The position numbers and the translations under genes were made by a program. Shown piece after piece: positions 39,226 through 49,279 of a DNA stretch of 64,000 bases (the stretch's first letter is position 1; the number at the start of each line of letters is the position of its first letter). Location of the stretch: NCBI GenBank assembly GCA_947489525.1, contig CANLDW010000003.1:124001-188000 (forward strand), in the 5' to 3' direction. The DNA is from an uncultured Psychrobacter sp. GTDB taxonomy: Bacteria > Pseudomonadota > Gammaproteobacteria > Pseudomonadales > Moraxellaceae. The notes beneath the pieces were generated by a model. That model was not told the DNA's origin. It worked only from the letters and a program-made list of their open reading frames with translations, and ran no database searches.

Positions 39226-39555
39226 CTATTCGGCATGTTCCATACATAAGGTTGCATAAGGGACGGCTTCTAAACGCTTTTCTTCAATTTGCTTACCACA
39301 GACTTCGCACTCACCATACGTACCGTTTTCGATACGACTCAAAGCGTTTTCGACGTAGACAAGGTTTTGACGGGCTTCACTCTTTAGACTTTGACGCATA
39401 TCATTTTGACGATAAGAGATCGCCTGATCTTCCCAGTGCTCATTTAAATCATCTTGTGGGTGCTGGGTATGATCGTCAATTTTATCGATACGGGTTTCAT
39501 ATTCGTCTTTTAGTTTTAATAGTCGATCTTTTGCGGCATCTAAATCAATGCTCAT
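39226..39555 (-). CDS. Short TraR/DksA-family zinc-finger protein
   Basis: 109 residues, shorter than DksA (~150). An N-terminal coiled coil with an acidic turn (HPQDDLNEHWEDQA) leads to a zinc finger GECEVCGKQIEEKRLEAVPYATLC followed by MEH; the fourth ligand would be His, not Cys. DksA-type proteins bind the RNA polymerase secondary channel with ppGpp. This small form may be a paralogue acting in stress; role inferred only from family. GGAG Shine-Dalgarno before ATG. Confidence 0.85.
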   Translation of the reverse strand: MSIDLDAAKDRLLKLKDEYETRIDKIDDHTQHPQDDLNEHWEDQAISYRQNDMRQSLKSEARQNLVYVENALSRIENGTYGECEVCGKQIEEKRLEAVPYATLCMEHAE

Positions 39556-39771
39556 TATATTCTCCTAATAGCGTGTTATTTGTCGTTCTATCATAAAGAG
39601 GCTTAGGCGTGAGTACCACCACGAATTGTTACTGACTTTTTAGTTTTGCTGCTAAGATTAGGTCATAAAACTGCTAGAATGTAGCGCTAAACGCAGCCGC
39701 AGTATGTCAACTGCCAAAACAATACTCGTATTTTTATAGTACAACCTAATATCGTAGGATAGGAGCGAATA

Positions 39772-40980
39772 ATGAATTTTTTGCGTATGAGTGAGCTTGA
39801 TTTAAACCAGAAGGTAGTGCTGATTCGAGAAGATCTAAATGTCCCTATCAAAGATGGCGTGGTGACCAGTGACGCGCGCTTACAAGCTTGCTTGCCTACG
39901 CTTGAGATGGCGTTAGATAAGGGCGCAGCTGTTATCGTATGCTCACACCTAGGACGACCTAAAGAGAGCGTAGCTGAAGCTATCTACTCGCTTGCGCCAG
40001 TAGCAAACTATCTTAATGATAAGCTCAAAGCAAAACTATCTGCGCCTGTTGCACTCAATAAGGATTATCTGTCCAAAGGCGTCTTGGTACAGGCAGGGGA
40101 AGTGGTCCTACTCGAAAACGTACGCTTCAATATTGGTGAGAAAAAAAACGACAGTACGCTTGCCAAGGCTTATGCCGATTTGTGCGATGTCTTTGTTATG
40201 GATGCGTTTGGCACCGCACATCGCGCGCAGGCCTCAACCGAAGGCGTTACACAAGCGATGCGACAAGCAGGTAAAACCGTTTGCGCCGGCCCCTTACTTG
40301 CCGCAGAGCTTGATGCGCTAAGCTTAGCACTTGAAACCCCAGCACAGCCTATGCTCGCTATTGTTGGCGGCTCAAAGGTATCGACTAAACTTGAGGTGTT
40401 GCATAGCTTAGCTGAGATCTGCGCGCAAATTATCGTGGGCGGCGGTATTGCTAACACGTTCTTGGCTGCTAAGGGTTATGGCGTTGGTGCCTCATTGTAC
40501 GAAGCTGACTTGGTGGATACCGCGCGTGAGATTATGCAAAAAACGACTATTTTATTACCAGAATACGTTGTGGTTGCGGACAAAAGTGAAATCGATTTTG
40601 CTAATTTCACAAGCTCATTACAGCATGCAACTGCCACCATAAAATCTATTGATGATATCGCTGAAAACGATATGATACTTGACATCGCCCCAAAGAGTGC
40701 AACCTTATTAGCAGATGCCATTATCAACGCTAAGACCATATTATGGAATGGGCCAGTTGGTGTGTTTGAAGTCGATGCCTTTGGCGCGGGTACAAAAATA
40801 ATAGCCGATGCTGTACAAGATAGCACAGGCTTTTCTATTGCAGGCGGCGGTGATACTTTAGCGGCCATTGATAAGTATCAAGTAGCAGCAGGCGTGAGCT
40901 ACATGTCCACAGGCGGCGGGGCGTTTTTGGAGTTTGTAGAAGGCAAGACATTACCTGCAGTCGCAGTGCTACAAATGTAA
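39772..40980 (+). CDS. pgk: Phosphoglycerate kinase
   Basis: Glycolytic kinase, 402 residues. [55 protein letters not shown], and nucleotide site [14 protein letters not shown] plus [13 protein letters not shown] are all intact. Shine-Dalgarno AGGAG 9 bases before ATG. Stands alone here, not next to gapA or fba. Confidence 0.97.
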   Translation: MNFLRMSELDLNQKVVLIREDLNVPIKDGVVTSDARLQACLPTLEMALDKGAAVIVCSHLGRPKESVAEAIYSLAPVANYLNDKLKAKLSAPVALNKDYLSKGVLVQAGEVVLLENVRFNIGEKKNDSTLAKAYADLCDVFVMDAFGTAHRAQASTEGVTQAMRQAGKTVCAGPLLAAELDALSLALETPAQPMLAIVGGSKVSTKLEVLHSLAEICAQIIVGGGIANTFLAAKGYGVGASLYEADLVDTAREIMQKTTILLPEYVVVADKSEIDFANFTSSLQHATATIKSIDDIAENDMILDIAPKSATLLADAIINAKTILWNGPVGVFEVDAFGAGTKIIADAVQDSTGFSIAGGGDTLAAIDKYQVAAGVSYMSTGGGAFLEFVEGKTLPAVAVLQM

Positions 40981-41145
40981 TGTTAATCACGGCTAAACAG
41001 AATTTTGTATTAGTATTATTAACCATAAATCATCTAAATTTAGTTTTTGTTATTATAGTAAAAATTTTTATTGCATGTCCTTATTACAGTCTATAAGATA
41101 GCGCAACCATGTATTTTGACATGCATTATTTACTCGAGGTTTATT

Positions 41146-41511
41146 ATGTTAAAACGTCATTTATTACTTGCTAGCATTCTTGCTGGTACTTTCGCAGTCA
41201 CTGCATGTAGCCAACAAACCGAAGAAAACACTGAAGCAGCTGTTGAGTCTGCAGGTGATGACATCGCGGCTAACACTGAAGCAGCAGCGACTGAAGCTGA
41301 AATTGCAGCGCAAAACGCAGGCAATGATATTGCTGATGGCGCACAAACAGCAGGCGCTGTAGCGACTGATGCGATTAATAACACAGGTGAAGCAATTGCT
41401 GATGGTACTAACGAAGTCGTTGGCAGTACCGCTGAAGTTGTCTCTGATGGCGCAAGCGCTGTTGCAGACGGTGCAAACGAAGTTGAGGTTGAAGCGGATC
41501 AACAGTACTAA
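41146..41511 (+). CDS. Small Ala-rich lipoprotein
   Basis: 121 residues from ATG 41146 (GAGG 8 bases upstream). Lipoprotein signal ending VTAC, then an acidic Ala-rich amphipathic region with loosely repeated units (AADIADGAQTAG-like; ADGTNEVV...DGASAVADGANEV). Probably helical and outer-membrane attached. The open frame begins earlier at 41071 but that part is unlike a signal peptide. No domain recognised. Own terminator. Confidence 0.75.
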   Translation: MLKRHLLLASILAGTFAVTACSQQTEENTEAAVESAGDDIAANTEAAATEAEIAAQNAGNDIADGAQTAGAVATDAINNTGEAIADGTNEVVGSTAEVVSDGASAVADGANEVEVEADQQY

Positions 41512-41564
41512 TCTCCATGTTTCAAAGCAGTCAACTGCTTAGATTGAGCATTATTTTATCTATT

Positions 41565-41593
41565 AAGCTTTGGTTACTACCAAGGCTTTTTTT
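41565..41593 (+). terminator. Intrinsic terminator of the small lipoprotein gene
   Basis: AAGCTTTGGT (41565-41574) pairs with ACCAAGGCTT (41579-41588) around TACT, followed by TTTTT. Confidence 0.9.
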
Positions 41594-41799
41594 ATGCGTC
41601 AGTGTCTATCAGCAGTCATAGAGAGACCGCCAAGTTTTGTTATACTAGTCTGCTAATATTAAACCTAGTGTTCGATTTTTGACCCGTCTTATTACCAAGT
41701 TTACGATAACGTATGGTTCTAATCGTGGCGATAGTATAGGTCGAATAAGCAAAAATAACGTGTACCCACAACTCTTCTGTAGCGGATAGGTAAGACATT

Positions 41800-42420
41800 A
41801 TGATTGGATTTATCACTGGACAAGTGCAGTATTTGATGGCGCCAACGGCTTGTATTATGACCAGCTCAGGCGTGGGCTATGATGTTGAGCTACCTTTGTC
41901 GTCGTTTTGTCAGTTACAAGTGGATGCACCAGCCCAGATTTGGACTCACTTTCACGTGCGAGAGGATGCCCAATTGCTCTACGGTTTTATTGAGCGTAAA
42001 GAGCGTGATGTGTTTCGGCAACTGATTAAGATAAACGGTGTGGGAGCCAAAATGGCGCTGGCTATGTTATCTGCTATGTCAGCAGCGGAGCTTAAGATGC
42101 ATGTTGAGCAAAACTCAGAAACGGCGCTCACACGTATACCGGGTATCGGTAAAAAAACTGCTCAGCGCCTGCTTATAGAGCTCAAAGATAAGCTTAAAAA
42201 TATAGAAGTCGATACCTCATCGGCAGGGTTTGAGTTTCAACCTGCACCTGTATCCACTGAGGGCAGCATTATTGCAGAAGTAGAAGGCGCGCTAATCAGT
42301 CTAGGTTATAAAGAAAGAGAGGCTCAGCAAGCTATAAAAGCTGCTAAAAGTAACGGCGATACCTTTGATAATACGCAACACTTGTTAAAAGCTACGCTGC
42401 AGCAATTATCTGGCTTTTAA
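41800..42420 (+). CDS. ruvA: Holliday junction branch-migration protein RuvA
   Basis: 206 residues. OB-fold start MIGFITGQV, HFHVREDAQLLYGF, the two HhH motifs (LIKINGVGAKMALAMLS and LTRIPGIGKKTAQRLLIELKDK), and C-terminal domain III contacting RuvB (EVEGALISLGYKEREAQQAIK). Tetramer binds four-way junctions. 184 bases before ruvB. Confidence 0.96.
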   Translation: MIGFITGQVQYLMAPTACIMTSSGVGYDVELPLSSFCQLQVDAPAQIWTHFHVREDAQLLYGFIERKERDVFRQLIKINGVGAKMALAMLSAMSAAELKMHVEQNSETALTRIPGIGKKTAQRLLIELKDKLKNIEVDTSSAGFEFQPAPVSTEGSIIAEVEGALISLGYKEREAQQAIKAAKSNGDTFDNTQHLLKATLQQLSGF

Positions 42421-42604
42421 ATTCATTTAAAAAGTGTCAGTGTACCTCTTCTGCTAAACTATATATGGTGAGCGACAACAGTTGTCGTATAGTGTTGGGC
42501 GTGTCACGATAAAGCCAGATTTTGCATGACTTATCCTTAGTCTTTAGTTATGCTAGATTTTGGATAATACCTACTTATAATTTATAAACAATGATAAAAC
42601 TACT

Positions 42605-43588
42605 ATGATGCAAGAGCGGTTAATTAATCCATTAGCAGGGGCAGGTGATGCACCTGAGGCGACCATTCGACCAGCGCTACTCGCCGAGTATATCGGCCAG
42701 CCTGTTGTACGCGAGCAGATGGAGGTTTTTATTGGTGCTGCGCGCGGGCGTGATGAGGCACTGGATCATACGCTAATCTTTGGGCCACCAGGTCTTGGTA
42801 AAACAACACTTGCGAATATTATAGCGCGAGAGATGGGCGGTAATCTGCGTTCAACCTCAGGTCCTGTACTTGAGCGCGCAGGTGATCTGGCAGCCATGCT
42901 AACCAATTTAGAAGCTGGGGATGTGTTGTTTATTGATGAGATCCACCGTCTAAGTCCAGTGATCGAAGAGATATTGTATCCAGCAATGGAGGACTTTCAG
43001 CTCGATATTATGATCGGTGAAGGTCCAGCAGCACGCTCTATCAAACTTGATCTGCCACCCTTTACGCTAGTGGCAGCAACAACGCGCGCGGGGTTATTAA
43101 CTTCGCCGCTGCGCGATCGCTTTGGTATTGTGCAGCGTTTGGAATTTTATAACATTGCTGACTTGACTACGATTGTTAGCCGTGCAGCTAGGCTAATGAG
43201 AGTAGCTATGAGCGAGGATGGGGCTGTAGAGATCGCAAGGCGCGCACGCGGTACGCCGCGTATAGCCAACCGCCTACTGCGCCGAGTGCGCGACTATGCC
43301 GAAGTCAAAGGCGATGGGCGTATCAATGGTGAGATTGCTGCTAGTGCGCTTGACATGCTAGCCGTTGATAGGCGTGGTTTGGATCATTTAGATAGACGCT
43401 ATATTGAGATACTGCACGAGCGTTTCGATGGTGGTCCTGCTGGCGTCGAAGCGGTTGCTGCTGCTATGGCTGAGGATCGTGGTACGCTAGAAGATGTGAT
43501 TGAGCCTTATCTTATCCAGCAAGGGTACGTACTGCGTACAGCGCGTGGACGAGTTCTGACCCAGATGGCTATCGATCAGATGTTGTAA
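42605..43588 (+). CDS. ruvB: Holliday junction DNA helicase RuvB
   Basis: AAA+ motor, 327 residues. Walker [10 protein letters not shown], Walker B FIDEIHRL, sensor 1 AATTRAG, arginine finger region SPLRDRFGI, and C-terminal winged helix with RTARGRVLT. Two adjacent ATGs (42605, 42608); no strong Shine-Dalgarno. Followed by a strong terminator shared with ubiB. Confidence 0.97.
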   Translation: MMQERLINPLAGAGDAPEATIRPALLAEYIGQPVVREQMEVFIGAARGRDEALDHTLIFGPPGLGKTTLANIIAREMGGNLRSTSGPVLERAGDLAAMLTNLEAGDVLFIDEIHRLSPVIEEILYPAMEDFQLDIMIGEGPAARSIKLDLPPFTLVAATTRAGLLTSPLRDRFGIVQRLEFYNIADLTTIVSRAARLMRVAMSEDGAVEIARRARGTPRIANRLLRRVRDYAEVKGDGRINGEIAASALDMLAVDRRGLDHLDRRYIEILHERFDGGPAGVEAVAAAMAEDRGTLEDVIEPYLIQQGYVLRTARGRVLTQMAIDQML

Positions 43589-43608
43589 CGCTTAAAGTTT
43601 GTAGAGTC

Positions 43609-43651
43609 AAAAAAGCATCGACTGTGTGATGATACAGTCGATACTTTTTTT
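43609..43651. terminator. Bidirectional terminator between ruvB and ubiB
   Basis: AGCATCGACTGT pairs with ACAGTCGATACT (one mismatch); A run left and T run right. Confidence 0.88.
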
Positions 43652-43678
43652 GCTCTTTATTATTTTAAGTCTTAAAAA

Positions 43679-45334
43679 CTAAGCCAAAATACGCCAAACG
43701 ACGACTAAAATAGCCAATAGATAAAAGACAGGCGCAAACCAACCGACTTGGGTTGCAATCGCAATACATATACCAAAGCCTGTCAGCGCGAGCCAATCGC
43801 GGCGACGATCATTGAGCATGTCTGCGCGAATCTGCTGCATCTCACGCAGTTGACTGTCCTGACGCGCGCCCTGTGAAGCCAAACTTTGCAGACCTTGATC
43901 CAGCAGTTTAGGGATGTCGGTGGTTGACAGTAATAGTTCAGGAAGCTGCGCGCGCAATTGTTGTAAGTTGCGCATAGGATCAAGCTGCTCTTTGAGCCAG
44001 CTACTAAGGATAGGTTTGGCAAGTGACCAAATATCGAGATCAGGATATAGATCGCGTCCTAAGCCCTCAACGTGTACCAAAGTTTTTAGTAAAAGCATGA
44101 GCTGCGGTGGAATACTCATGTGATGGCGGCGCGCAATATCGAGTATCTGCATGAGCACCCCAGCAAAATCAATCTCGTTAATAGATTTTTGTAGCATAGG
44201 ACCGACTGTACGCTTCATATCACGCATTAAGGCATGTTTGTCAGTATTGGGCGGTATCCAGCCGGCGCGGCTAACGATATCGACGACAGCAGTAAAGTTA
44301 TTATTGATGACCGCAAGCAGCATGCGCGCCACGATCAGCTGATCATCCTTTGATAGCGTGCCCATGATCGCGCAGTCAAGCCCGATGTAGCGCGGCTCGT
44401 AACCAAGGCTGACAGGGGTGTCGCTGATAAGGGTCTCTATAGGCGGGGTTTCGACAAACACGTTACCCGGATGCATGTCGGCATGAAAAAAATTATCGCG
44501 AAAGACTTGAGTAAAAAATATCGTCAAACCTTTTTTGGCAAGAGCAGCACGATCATAGCCAAGCTTATCAAAGAGCTCAATATTTGATATCGGTACGCCT
44601 TGAATGCGCTCCATAACCATGACATTTTTGGCAGCATCATAGACTTCAGGGACGTACATCAGTGCCGAGTTCAAAAAGTTATCACGCATCTGCATGGTAT
44701 TGCTTGCTTCAAGCGTGAGATCCAGCTCGTTGAGCATCACTTGCCGGTAGTCTTCAACGATATCGATGATATGTATTGCACGCGCCGCTTCAATACGCGC
44801 TGAGACCCAGCTTGCCAGCTCTCGTAGTAGCTCAAAGTCTGCCACAATAGTACGTCTGATATCAGGACGGACTACTTTAACAACGACTTCACGACCATCG
44901 TGCAAAGCAGCAGTATGCACTTGCGCGATAGAAGCGGCGGCAAGTGGTCTAACATCGAAGCGAGCAAACAAGGTATCAAGCGTTTGACCAAGACCATACT
45001 TAGGATCTTCAATCTGCCCAATAGCAACACTAGCTGCAAAGGGTTTTACCTTGTCTTGCAACTGTATAAGTTGCTCGATAATGTTTGGCGGCACTATGTC
45101 GCGGCGAGTGGAGAGCAGCTGACCTAATTTTAGAAATAGCGTACCCATGTCCTCAAGCGCATATTTGATCGCATTGGGCTGATGTGACTTACCCCAAGCT
45201 GCTGGATGCATACGAATCAGACGCATAATCGGTTGCAGCTGCGGTGCCTCTTCAACTGATAGATGGGTGTCAATACGGTAAGTGGCCGCAATACGCCAAA
45301 GCTCAAGTAAACGGGCGCGATGAGATAATAGCAT
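43679..45334 (-). CDS. ubiB: Ubiquinone biosynthesis accessory factor UbiB
   Basis: Atypical ABC1/UbiB kinase-like ATPase of the ubiquinone complex, 551 residues. The KxGQ motif (FLKLGQLLSTRRD), the Ala-rich nucleotide loop AAASIAQVHTA replacing the kinase Gly loop, invariant Lys in VVVKVVRP, and HADMHPGN. Two C-terminal membrane helices. Third gene in ubiE-ubiJ-ubiB. Confidence 0.95.
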   Translation of the reverse strand: MLLSHRARLLELWRIAATYRIDTHLSVEEAPQLQPIMRLIRMHPAAWGKSHQPNAIKYALEDMGTLFLKLGQLLSTRRDIVPPNIIEQLIQLQDKVKPFAASVAIGQIEDPKYGLGQTLDTLFARFDVRPLAAASIAQVHTAALHDGREVVVKVVRPDIRRTIVADFELLRELASWVSARIEAARAIHIIDIVEDYRQVMLNELDLTLEASNTMQMRDNFLNSALMYVPEVYDAAKNVMVMERIQGVPISNIELFDKLGYDRAALAKKGLTIFFTQVFRDNFFHADMHPGNVFVETPPIETLISDTPVSLGYEPRYIGLDCAIMGTLSKDDQLIVARMLLAVINNNFTAVVDIVSRAGWIPPNTDKHALMRDMKRTVGPMLQKSINEIDFAGVLMQILDIARRHHMSIPPQLMLLLKTLVHVEGLGRDLYPDLDIWSLAKPILSSWLKEQLDPMRNLQQLRAQLPELLLSTTDIPKLLDQGLQSLASQGARQDSQLREMQQIRADMLNDRRRDWLALTGFGICIAIATQVGWFAPVFYLLAILVVVWRILA

Positions 45335-45439
45335 GGGTGTGCTCTAGATAAAGGTATGAAAGTATAGTCGGCGCGATACAAAAACGCCAGCAAGATAGTA
45401 AACTAGCAAACCGTGCTTAGCGTTTAGTCTTTTTAGTAT

Positions 45440-46132
45440 TTAGTCTTGTCCTTTGAGCTGAGCTTGCTGCGCTTTTATTTGAGCCAAGCGCGCCTCTTCA
45501 CGCTCTACATCAGCGCGTAGTTTTAAGAGCTGCTGCTTGAGATCATCAGCTTGTGCTTTATCATTAGGATCCGGAGGACTGTTGCCTGTAACATCGTTCG
45601 CCCAGTCGCTAACATCATCAAAGGTGCGCTTAGCACTATCGCGAAAACTACCTTTTAGATGAGTAATAAGCAGCTGCAGCTGGCTTGCCATAGGCGCCCC
45701 AATTAGCGGTTCAAACTGCCCAGCAATATCAGGATCGAACCCAGCGACGAGCTGTTTTAGCTGCATAAGCACTTTGTAATCGCCCTCAATAGGCAGATTG
45801 CCCTCAGCGCCGCGCATTAGGTTTAGAAGCTGAGCGGGGTTATCAACGCTAACGGTACAATCAGGGCGGCTATGCCCAAGACGCGACTGCTCTTGACTCG
45901 CTCTTTGGCGGGCATCAGCACCACTTGGCTCAAACACGCTCTTGTCAGTCACAGGCTCAAAACGCAAACGCTCGTGATTAAACAGGACATCTAAGTGGAT
46001 CTCAGGCACATCTATATTAAGCCGTAATACTTTACCTGCTAAGGGTTCAAGACCTGCCTTAGTAATCTCGTCGCTTGCAATTGCAAAGTTAATTAGCTTT
46101 TCGGCACCAGCCAAAAGTAAAACAGTTAGCAT
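45440..46132 (-). CDS. ubiJ: Ubiquinone biosynthesis accessory factor UbiJ
   Basis: 230 residues. N-terminal SCP2-type lipid-binding domain (LDVLFNHERLRF...CTVSVDNPAQLLNLMRG...GDYKVLMQLKQLV), a helical middle, and a C-terminal coiled coil (LKQQLLKLRADVEREEARLAQIKAQQAQL). UbiJ scaffolds the soluble Ubi complex. Located between ubiE and ubiB. Confidence 0.88.
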   Translation of the reverse strand: MLTVLLLAGAEKLINFAIASDEITKAGLEPLAGKVLRLNIDVPEIHLDVLFNHERLRFEPVTDKSVFEPSGADARQRASQEQSRLGHSRPDCTVSVDNPAQLLNLMRGAEGNLPIEGDYKVLMQLKQLVAGFDPDIAGQFEPLIGAPMASQLQLLITHLKGSFRDSAKRTFDDVSDWANDVTGNSPPDPNDKAQADDLKQQLLKLRADVEREEARLAQIKAQQAQLKGQD

Positions 46133-46222
46133 ATGGCTCTCACATGATTAAAAGATCGTTTTTACAGCGCTTACCTATCTCTTATAGGCTTTTTGTTTAA
46201 GCATTTAATTCGGGCTGCAAGC

Positions 46223-47317
46223 TTACGCTTTAAAGCCGCGATGCACAGCAACAATACCAGCAGTTAAATTATGATAGTCGCAGTTTTCAAACCCAGCCTG
46301 CTTCATCATTTGTTTGAGCGTCTGCTGATTGGGATGCATACGGATAGACTCTGCTAAATACTGATAACTCTCTGAGTCATTGGCAATGATTTTGCCCATC
46401 ATAGGCAGAGCGGTAAACGAGTACAGATCATAGGCCTTTGATAAAGGTTCAAACACAGGTTTTGAGAACTCAAGTATAAGTAAGCGTCCGCCTGGCTTTA
46501 AAACGCGGTACATAGCGCGCAGGGCGGCGTCTTTATCCGTGACGTTACGTAGACCAAAACTAATCGTTACCAGATCAAAGCTCTCATCTTCAAAAGGCGC
46601 AAGCGTTTCAGCATTGGCTAATACAAAATCAACATTATTGCAGCCTGCATTGATCAGGCGCTCACGACCAACCTCAAGCATAGCAGCATTGATATCTGAT
46701 AATACCACGTGACCGCGTCGCCCAACCTCACGGCTAAACACTTTAGCGAGATCGCCTGTGCCACCCGCGATATCAAGGACGTGTTGGCCGGCGCGTACGC
46801 CAGATAAGCTGATAGCGTAGCGCTTCCAGAGACGATGAATACCAAAAGACATCAAGTCATTCATGATGTCGTATTTTTTGGCAACAGAGGTAAAAACATC
46901 CGCCACGCGTGCTTGTTTTTCCGCTTTTTTGACGGTTTTGTAGCCAAAGTGAGTATCTTCAGCACCATCAGTATCGAGTGTATGCGGATTGTTGATGTCA
47001 TCACGCTGATGAAACGTCCGCTGTTTGGTTGGGTGAGTTTGCGCTTGCTGCGTACTTGCATTTGGCATGGTTTGCTGTTGACCTTGAGGCGCGCCTGTCG
47101 GGAGATCTTGCACATTCGTAAAGTCAGAAGTCTGGGCACTGACGGTAGGTCGAGCAGTGGTTTCAATAGTAGACGCAGGGCTTTGACGCGCTCGTGCCTG
47201 CGAGCTGGTATTTTGACTATCGATGATACTCTCTCTCACCAGCTTATTTTGTAGCTCAGCACTGCTCGTTGTCGCAGGGTTGTTTTGCGTATCTGAATTA
47301 TTGACAGGATGACTCAT
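46223..47317 (-). CDS. ubiE: Ubiquinone/menaquinone C-methyltransferase UbiE
   Basis: SAM-dependent C-methyltransferase. The catalytic part starts with [38 protein letters not shown] and carries motif [22 protein letters not shown] and the C-terminal [12 protein letters not shown]. An additional ~110-residue Gln/Thr/Ser/Asn-rich N-terminus makes it 364 residues against 251 in E. coli; the start at 47317 is supported by AGGA 8 bases upstream. First of the ubiEJB set. Confidence 0.94.
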   Translation of the reverse strand: MSHPVNNSDTQNNPATTSSAELQNKLVRESIIDSQNTSSQARARQSPASTIETTARPTVSAQTSDFTNVQDLPTGAPQGQQQTMPNASTQQAQTHPTKQRTFHQRDDINNPHTLDTDGAEDTHFGYKTVKKAEKQARVADVFTSVAKKYDIMNDLMSFGIHRLWKRYAISLSGVRAGQHVLDIAGGTGDLAKVFSREVGRRGHVVLSDINAAMLEVGRERLINAGCNNVDFVLANAETLAPFEDESFDLVTISFGLRNVTDKDAALRAMYRVLKPGGRLLILEFSKPVFEPLSKAYDLYSFTALPMMGKIIANDSESYQYLAESIRMHPNQQTLKQMMKQAGFENCDYHNLTAGIVAVHRGFKA

Positions 47318-47376
47318 AATGGTGTCCTATTACGTATTTTTTGCGCGGATATAGCGGCTATTTTTATACAATATTA

Positions 47377-48081
47377 TCATACACCAAACGATAAGGGCTT
47401 ACTGTTGGTATCATGAACCTCATCAATAATTTGCAGCTCACGCGTACAAAACGGCTCAATAAAACTGCTAACACTGCTGAGCGGTTTCATTGCTTTAAAG
47501 CCTGCATCGATGAAGTCGTATAGCGGCTGAAAATTATGACGATAAGCGGTACTCTTAGCCAATCCAAACGCCTTTTTAAGCATAAAGGAGTTGAGATGTT
47601 TGTCAGTACGATAGCAGACCTCTTTTAGATTATTGATCTGTGTGCGGCGCTCTTTGGCCTCATCAACGGCGCGGTAAGCGGCGAGCATATTGTCTTCATT
47701 GACAGGTAGATCGTTCTCAAGCAGCCATTGGGCAAGATGCATGTCAAGCTCAATGGCCAAAATAGCGGCTTGGATACCCATGCTACCTGCTTCTAGTGAT
47801 TCTTCTTTAGCCAGACGTTGTAGCTTTTTAGCCTTAGGCAAGATGCGTCCAAGCTGCTCGGCGAGTACCTTAAAATCATCACCACCGTACAGCTGGGTCA
47901 AAAAGTAATCCGCCATAGGCTTGTTTTTTGGTTGTTCGAACAAGGCTTTGTGCGTACTACGGATACGCGCGCGTTGCCAGTCTTGTACTTCGTTAAGCTT
48001 AGCATGAAGTGCTTCATTCTGATGATAAGGTAGAGCCCAATAGCGATCTAAGTGCTGCTGCAAATTGGCTAAAGCTGACAT
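47377..48081 (-). CDS. FFLEELY-motif family protein (copy 1)
   Basis: 234-residue, probably all-helical soluble protein with no signal peptide. The name-giving motif appears as YFLTQLYGG; other family-like blocks are WALPYHQNEAL, LPKAKKLQRLAKE, EVCYRTDKHLNSFMLKKAF and PLYDFIDAGFKAMKPL. Function unknown. It is a paralogue of the next gene (very similar along the whole length), lies just upstream of ubiE on the same strand. Confidence 0.8.
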   Translation of the reverse strand: MSALANLQQHLDRYWALPYHQNEALHAKLNEVQDWQRARIRSTHKALFEQPKNKPMADYFLTQLYGGDDFKVLAEQLGRILPKAKKLQRLAKEESLEAGSMGIQAAILAIELDMHLAQWLLENDLPVNEDNMLAAYRAVDEAKERRTQINNLKEVCYRTDKHLNSFMLKKAFGLAKSTAYRHNFQPLYDFIDAGFKAMKPLSSVSSFIEPFCTRELQIIDEVHDTNSKPLSFGV

Positions 48082-48237
48082 AAATATATCCTATTTATCA
48101 AAGGGTTAACATGAAAAAGTTTAAATAAAAAAAGTGTCTCAAGGTTTAAAAATAGATCGCCCGCATGAGTAGTGTAGATTTGGCTGGTAATAAGTAGCTA
48201 ATAAAGATGACTCATAAAACAATTTATAAACAGTCAG

Positions 48238-48948
48238 CTATGATATACCAAACCCATCTGCGTTGTCGTTGCTGGCGTCACGTATTTGCTCGATAATCAT
48301 AAGCTCACGCGCGCAAAATGGATCAATAAAGCTGACCACACTATCAAGGGGTTTCATGGCAGCAAATCCTGCATCTATAAAATCATAGAGCGGCTGATAA
48401 TTATTATTATAAGCGGTGCTCTTTGCCAGTTGAAATGCCTTTTGTAAAAGGTAGGAGTTAAAGTATTTATCCGTACGGTAACACACCTCTTTTAGGTTCT
48501 CGAGCTGCAAGCAGCGCGCTTCAGACTCGTCGATAGTGCTGTAGGCTCTCATAATATTTTTTTCAGTGACAGGTAGCTCGTGAGCAATTAACCACTGCGC
48601 CAGATGCAGATCCATTTCAATCGCTAAAACCGCTGCTTGAATCGCCATGTTACCAGTCTCAAGCACAGAGTCTTTAATCAAGCGCTCAAGCTTTTGCGCT
48701 TTGGGCAGCAGCCGTGCTAACTGTATGGCAAGCTTTTTAAACTCAGCGCCGCCATAAAGCTGATGCAAAAAATACTCCGCCATCAACTGATTTTTTGGGA
48801 GTGTAAATAACTCACTATGCGTTTGTCTAATGCGTTGTCGTTGCCACGCTTGTACCTCGTGCAAGGCAGTATTGAGCGTGGGATCTTCGTGATAAGGCAG
48901 AGCCCAATAACGTTTTAAATGTTGTTGTAACTCCATAAAAGCCGTCAT
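48238..48948 (-). CDS. FFLEELY-motif family protein (copy 2)
   Basis: 236 residues, collinear with the adjacent copy: WALPYHEDPTL, YFLHQLYGG, LPKAQKLERLIKDS, MDLHLAQWL, EVCYRTDKYFNSYLLQKAF, PLYDFIDAGFAAMKPL and a common FI-PFC-REL ending. Tandem duplication with divergence. Function unknown. Confidence 0.8.
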   Translation of the reverse strand: MTAFMELQQHLKRYWALPYHEDPTLNTALHEVQAWQRQRIRQTHSELFTLPKNQLMAEYFLHQLYGGAEFKKLAIQLARLLPKAQKLERLIKDSVLETGNMAIQAAVLAIEMDLHLAQWLIAHELPVTEKNIMRAYSTIDESEARCLQLENLKEVCYRTDKYFNSYLLQKAFQLAKSTAYNNNYQPLYDFIDAGFAAMKPLDSVVSFIDPFCARELMIIEQIRDASNDNADGFGIS

Positions 48949-49279
48949 GACGTCCTGTCCTGTATTAGCTTAAAGCATCAAATTCAACCCACAAAAATAA
49001 TCATTTAACCTTTAACTATTAAAATTCGTTATATTAAAAAAGTCGTACATTAGGTAAGGCTAGCCATAGCGAATGACATTGTAGCTGTTTTCTTTCATTA
49101 CTTTGTCAGTATGTGACCGCTTTATCGATTAAAAGGTATACGCTAATGTCTATCTTAAATACTATAAGCATAAAGTATATCATTCACATCTAAACAAGCT
49201 CTTTAATTAAATAAAATACATACAAATGCCACATCTTGGTATGGCAGTCCATATCTTAATCCATCAATAAGGAAATGTT
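48949..49279. other. Divergent intergenic region
   Basis: 331 bases between the leftward FFLEELY gene and rightward pap. A+T rich; must hold two promoters. I see no RNA, repeat or open frame of note. Confidence 0.5.

Noticed and set aside
40170..40868. Antisense open frames opposite pgk
   Set aside because: They follow the codon periodicity of pgk on the other strand and show no domain or start signal.
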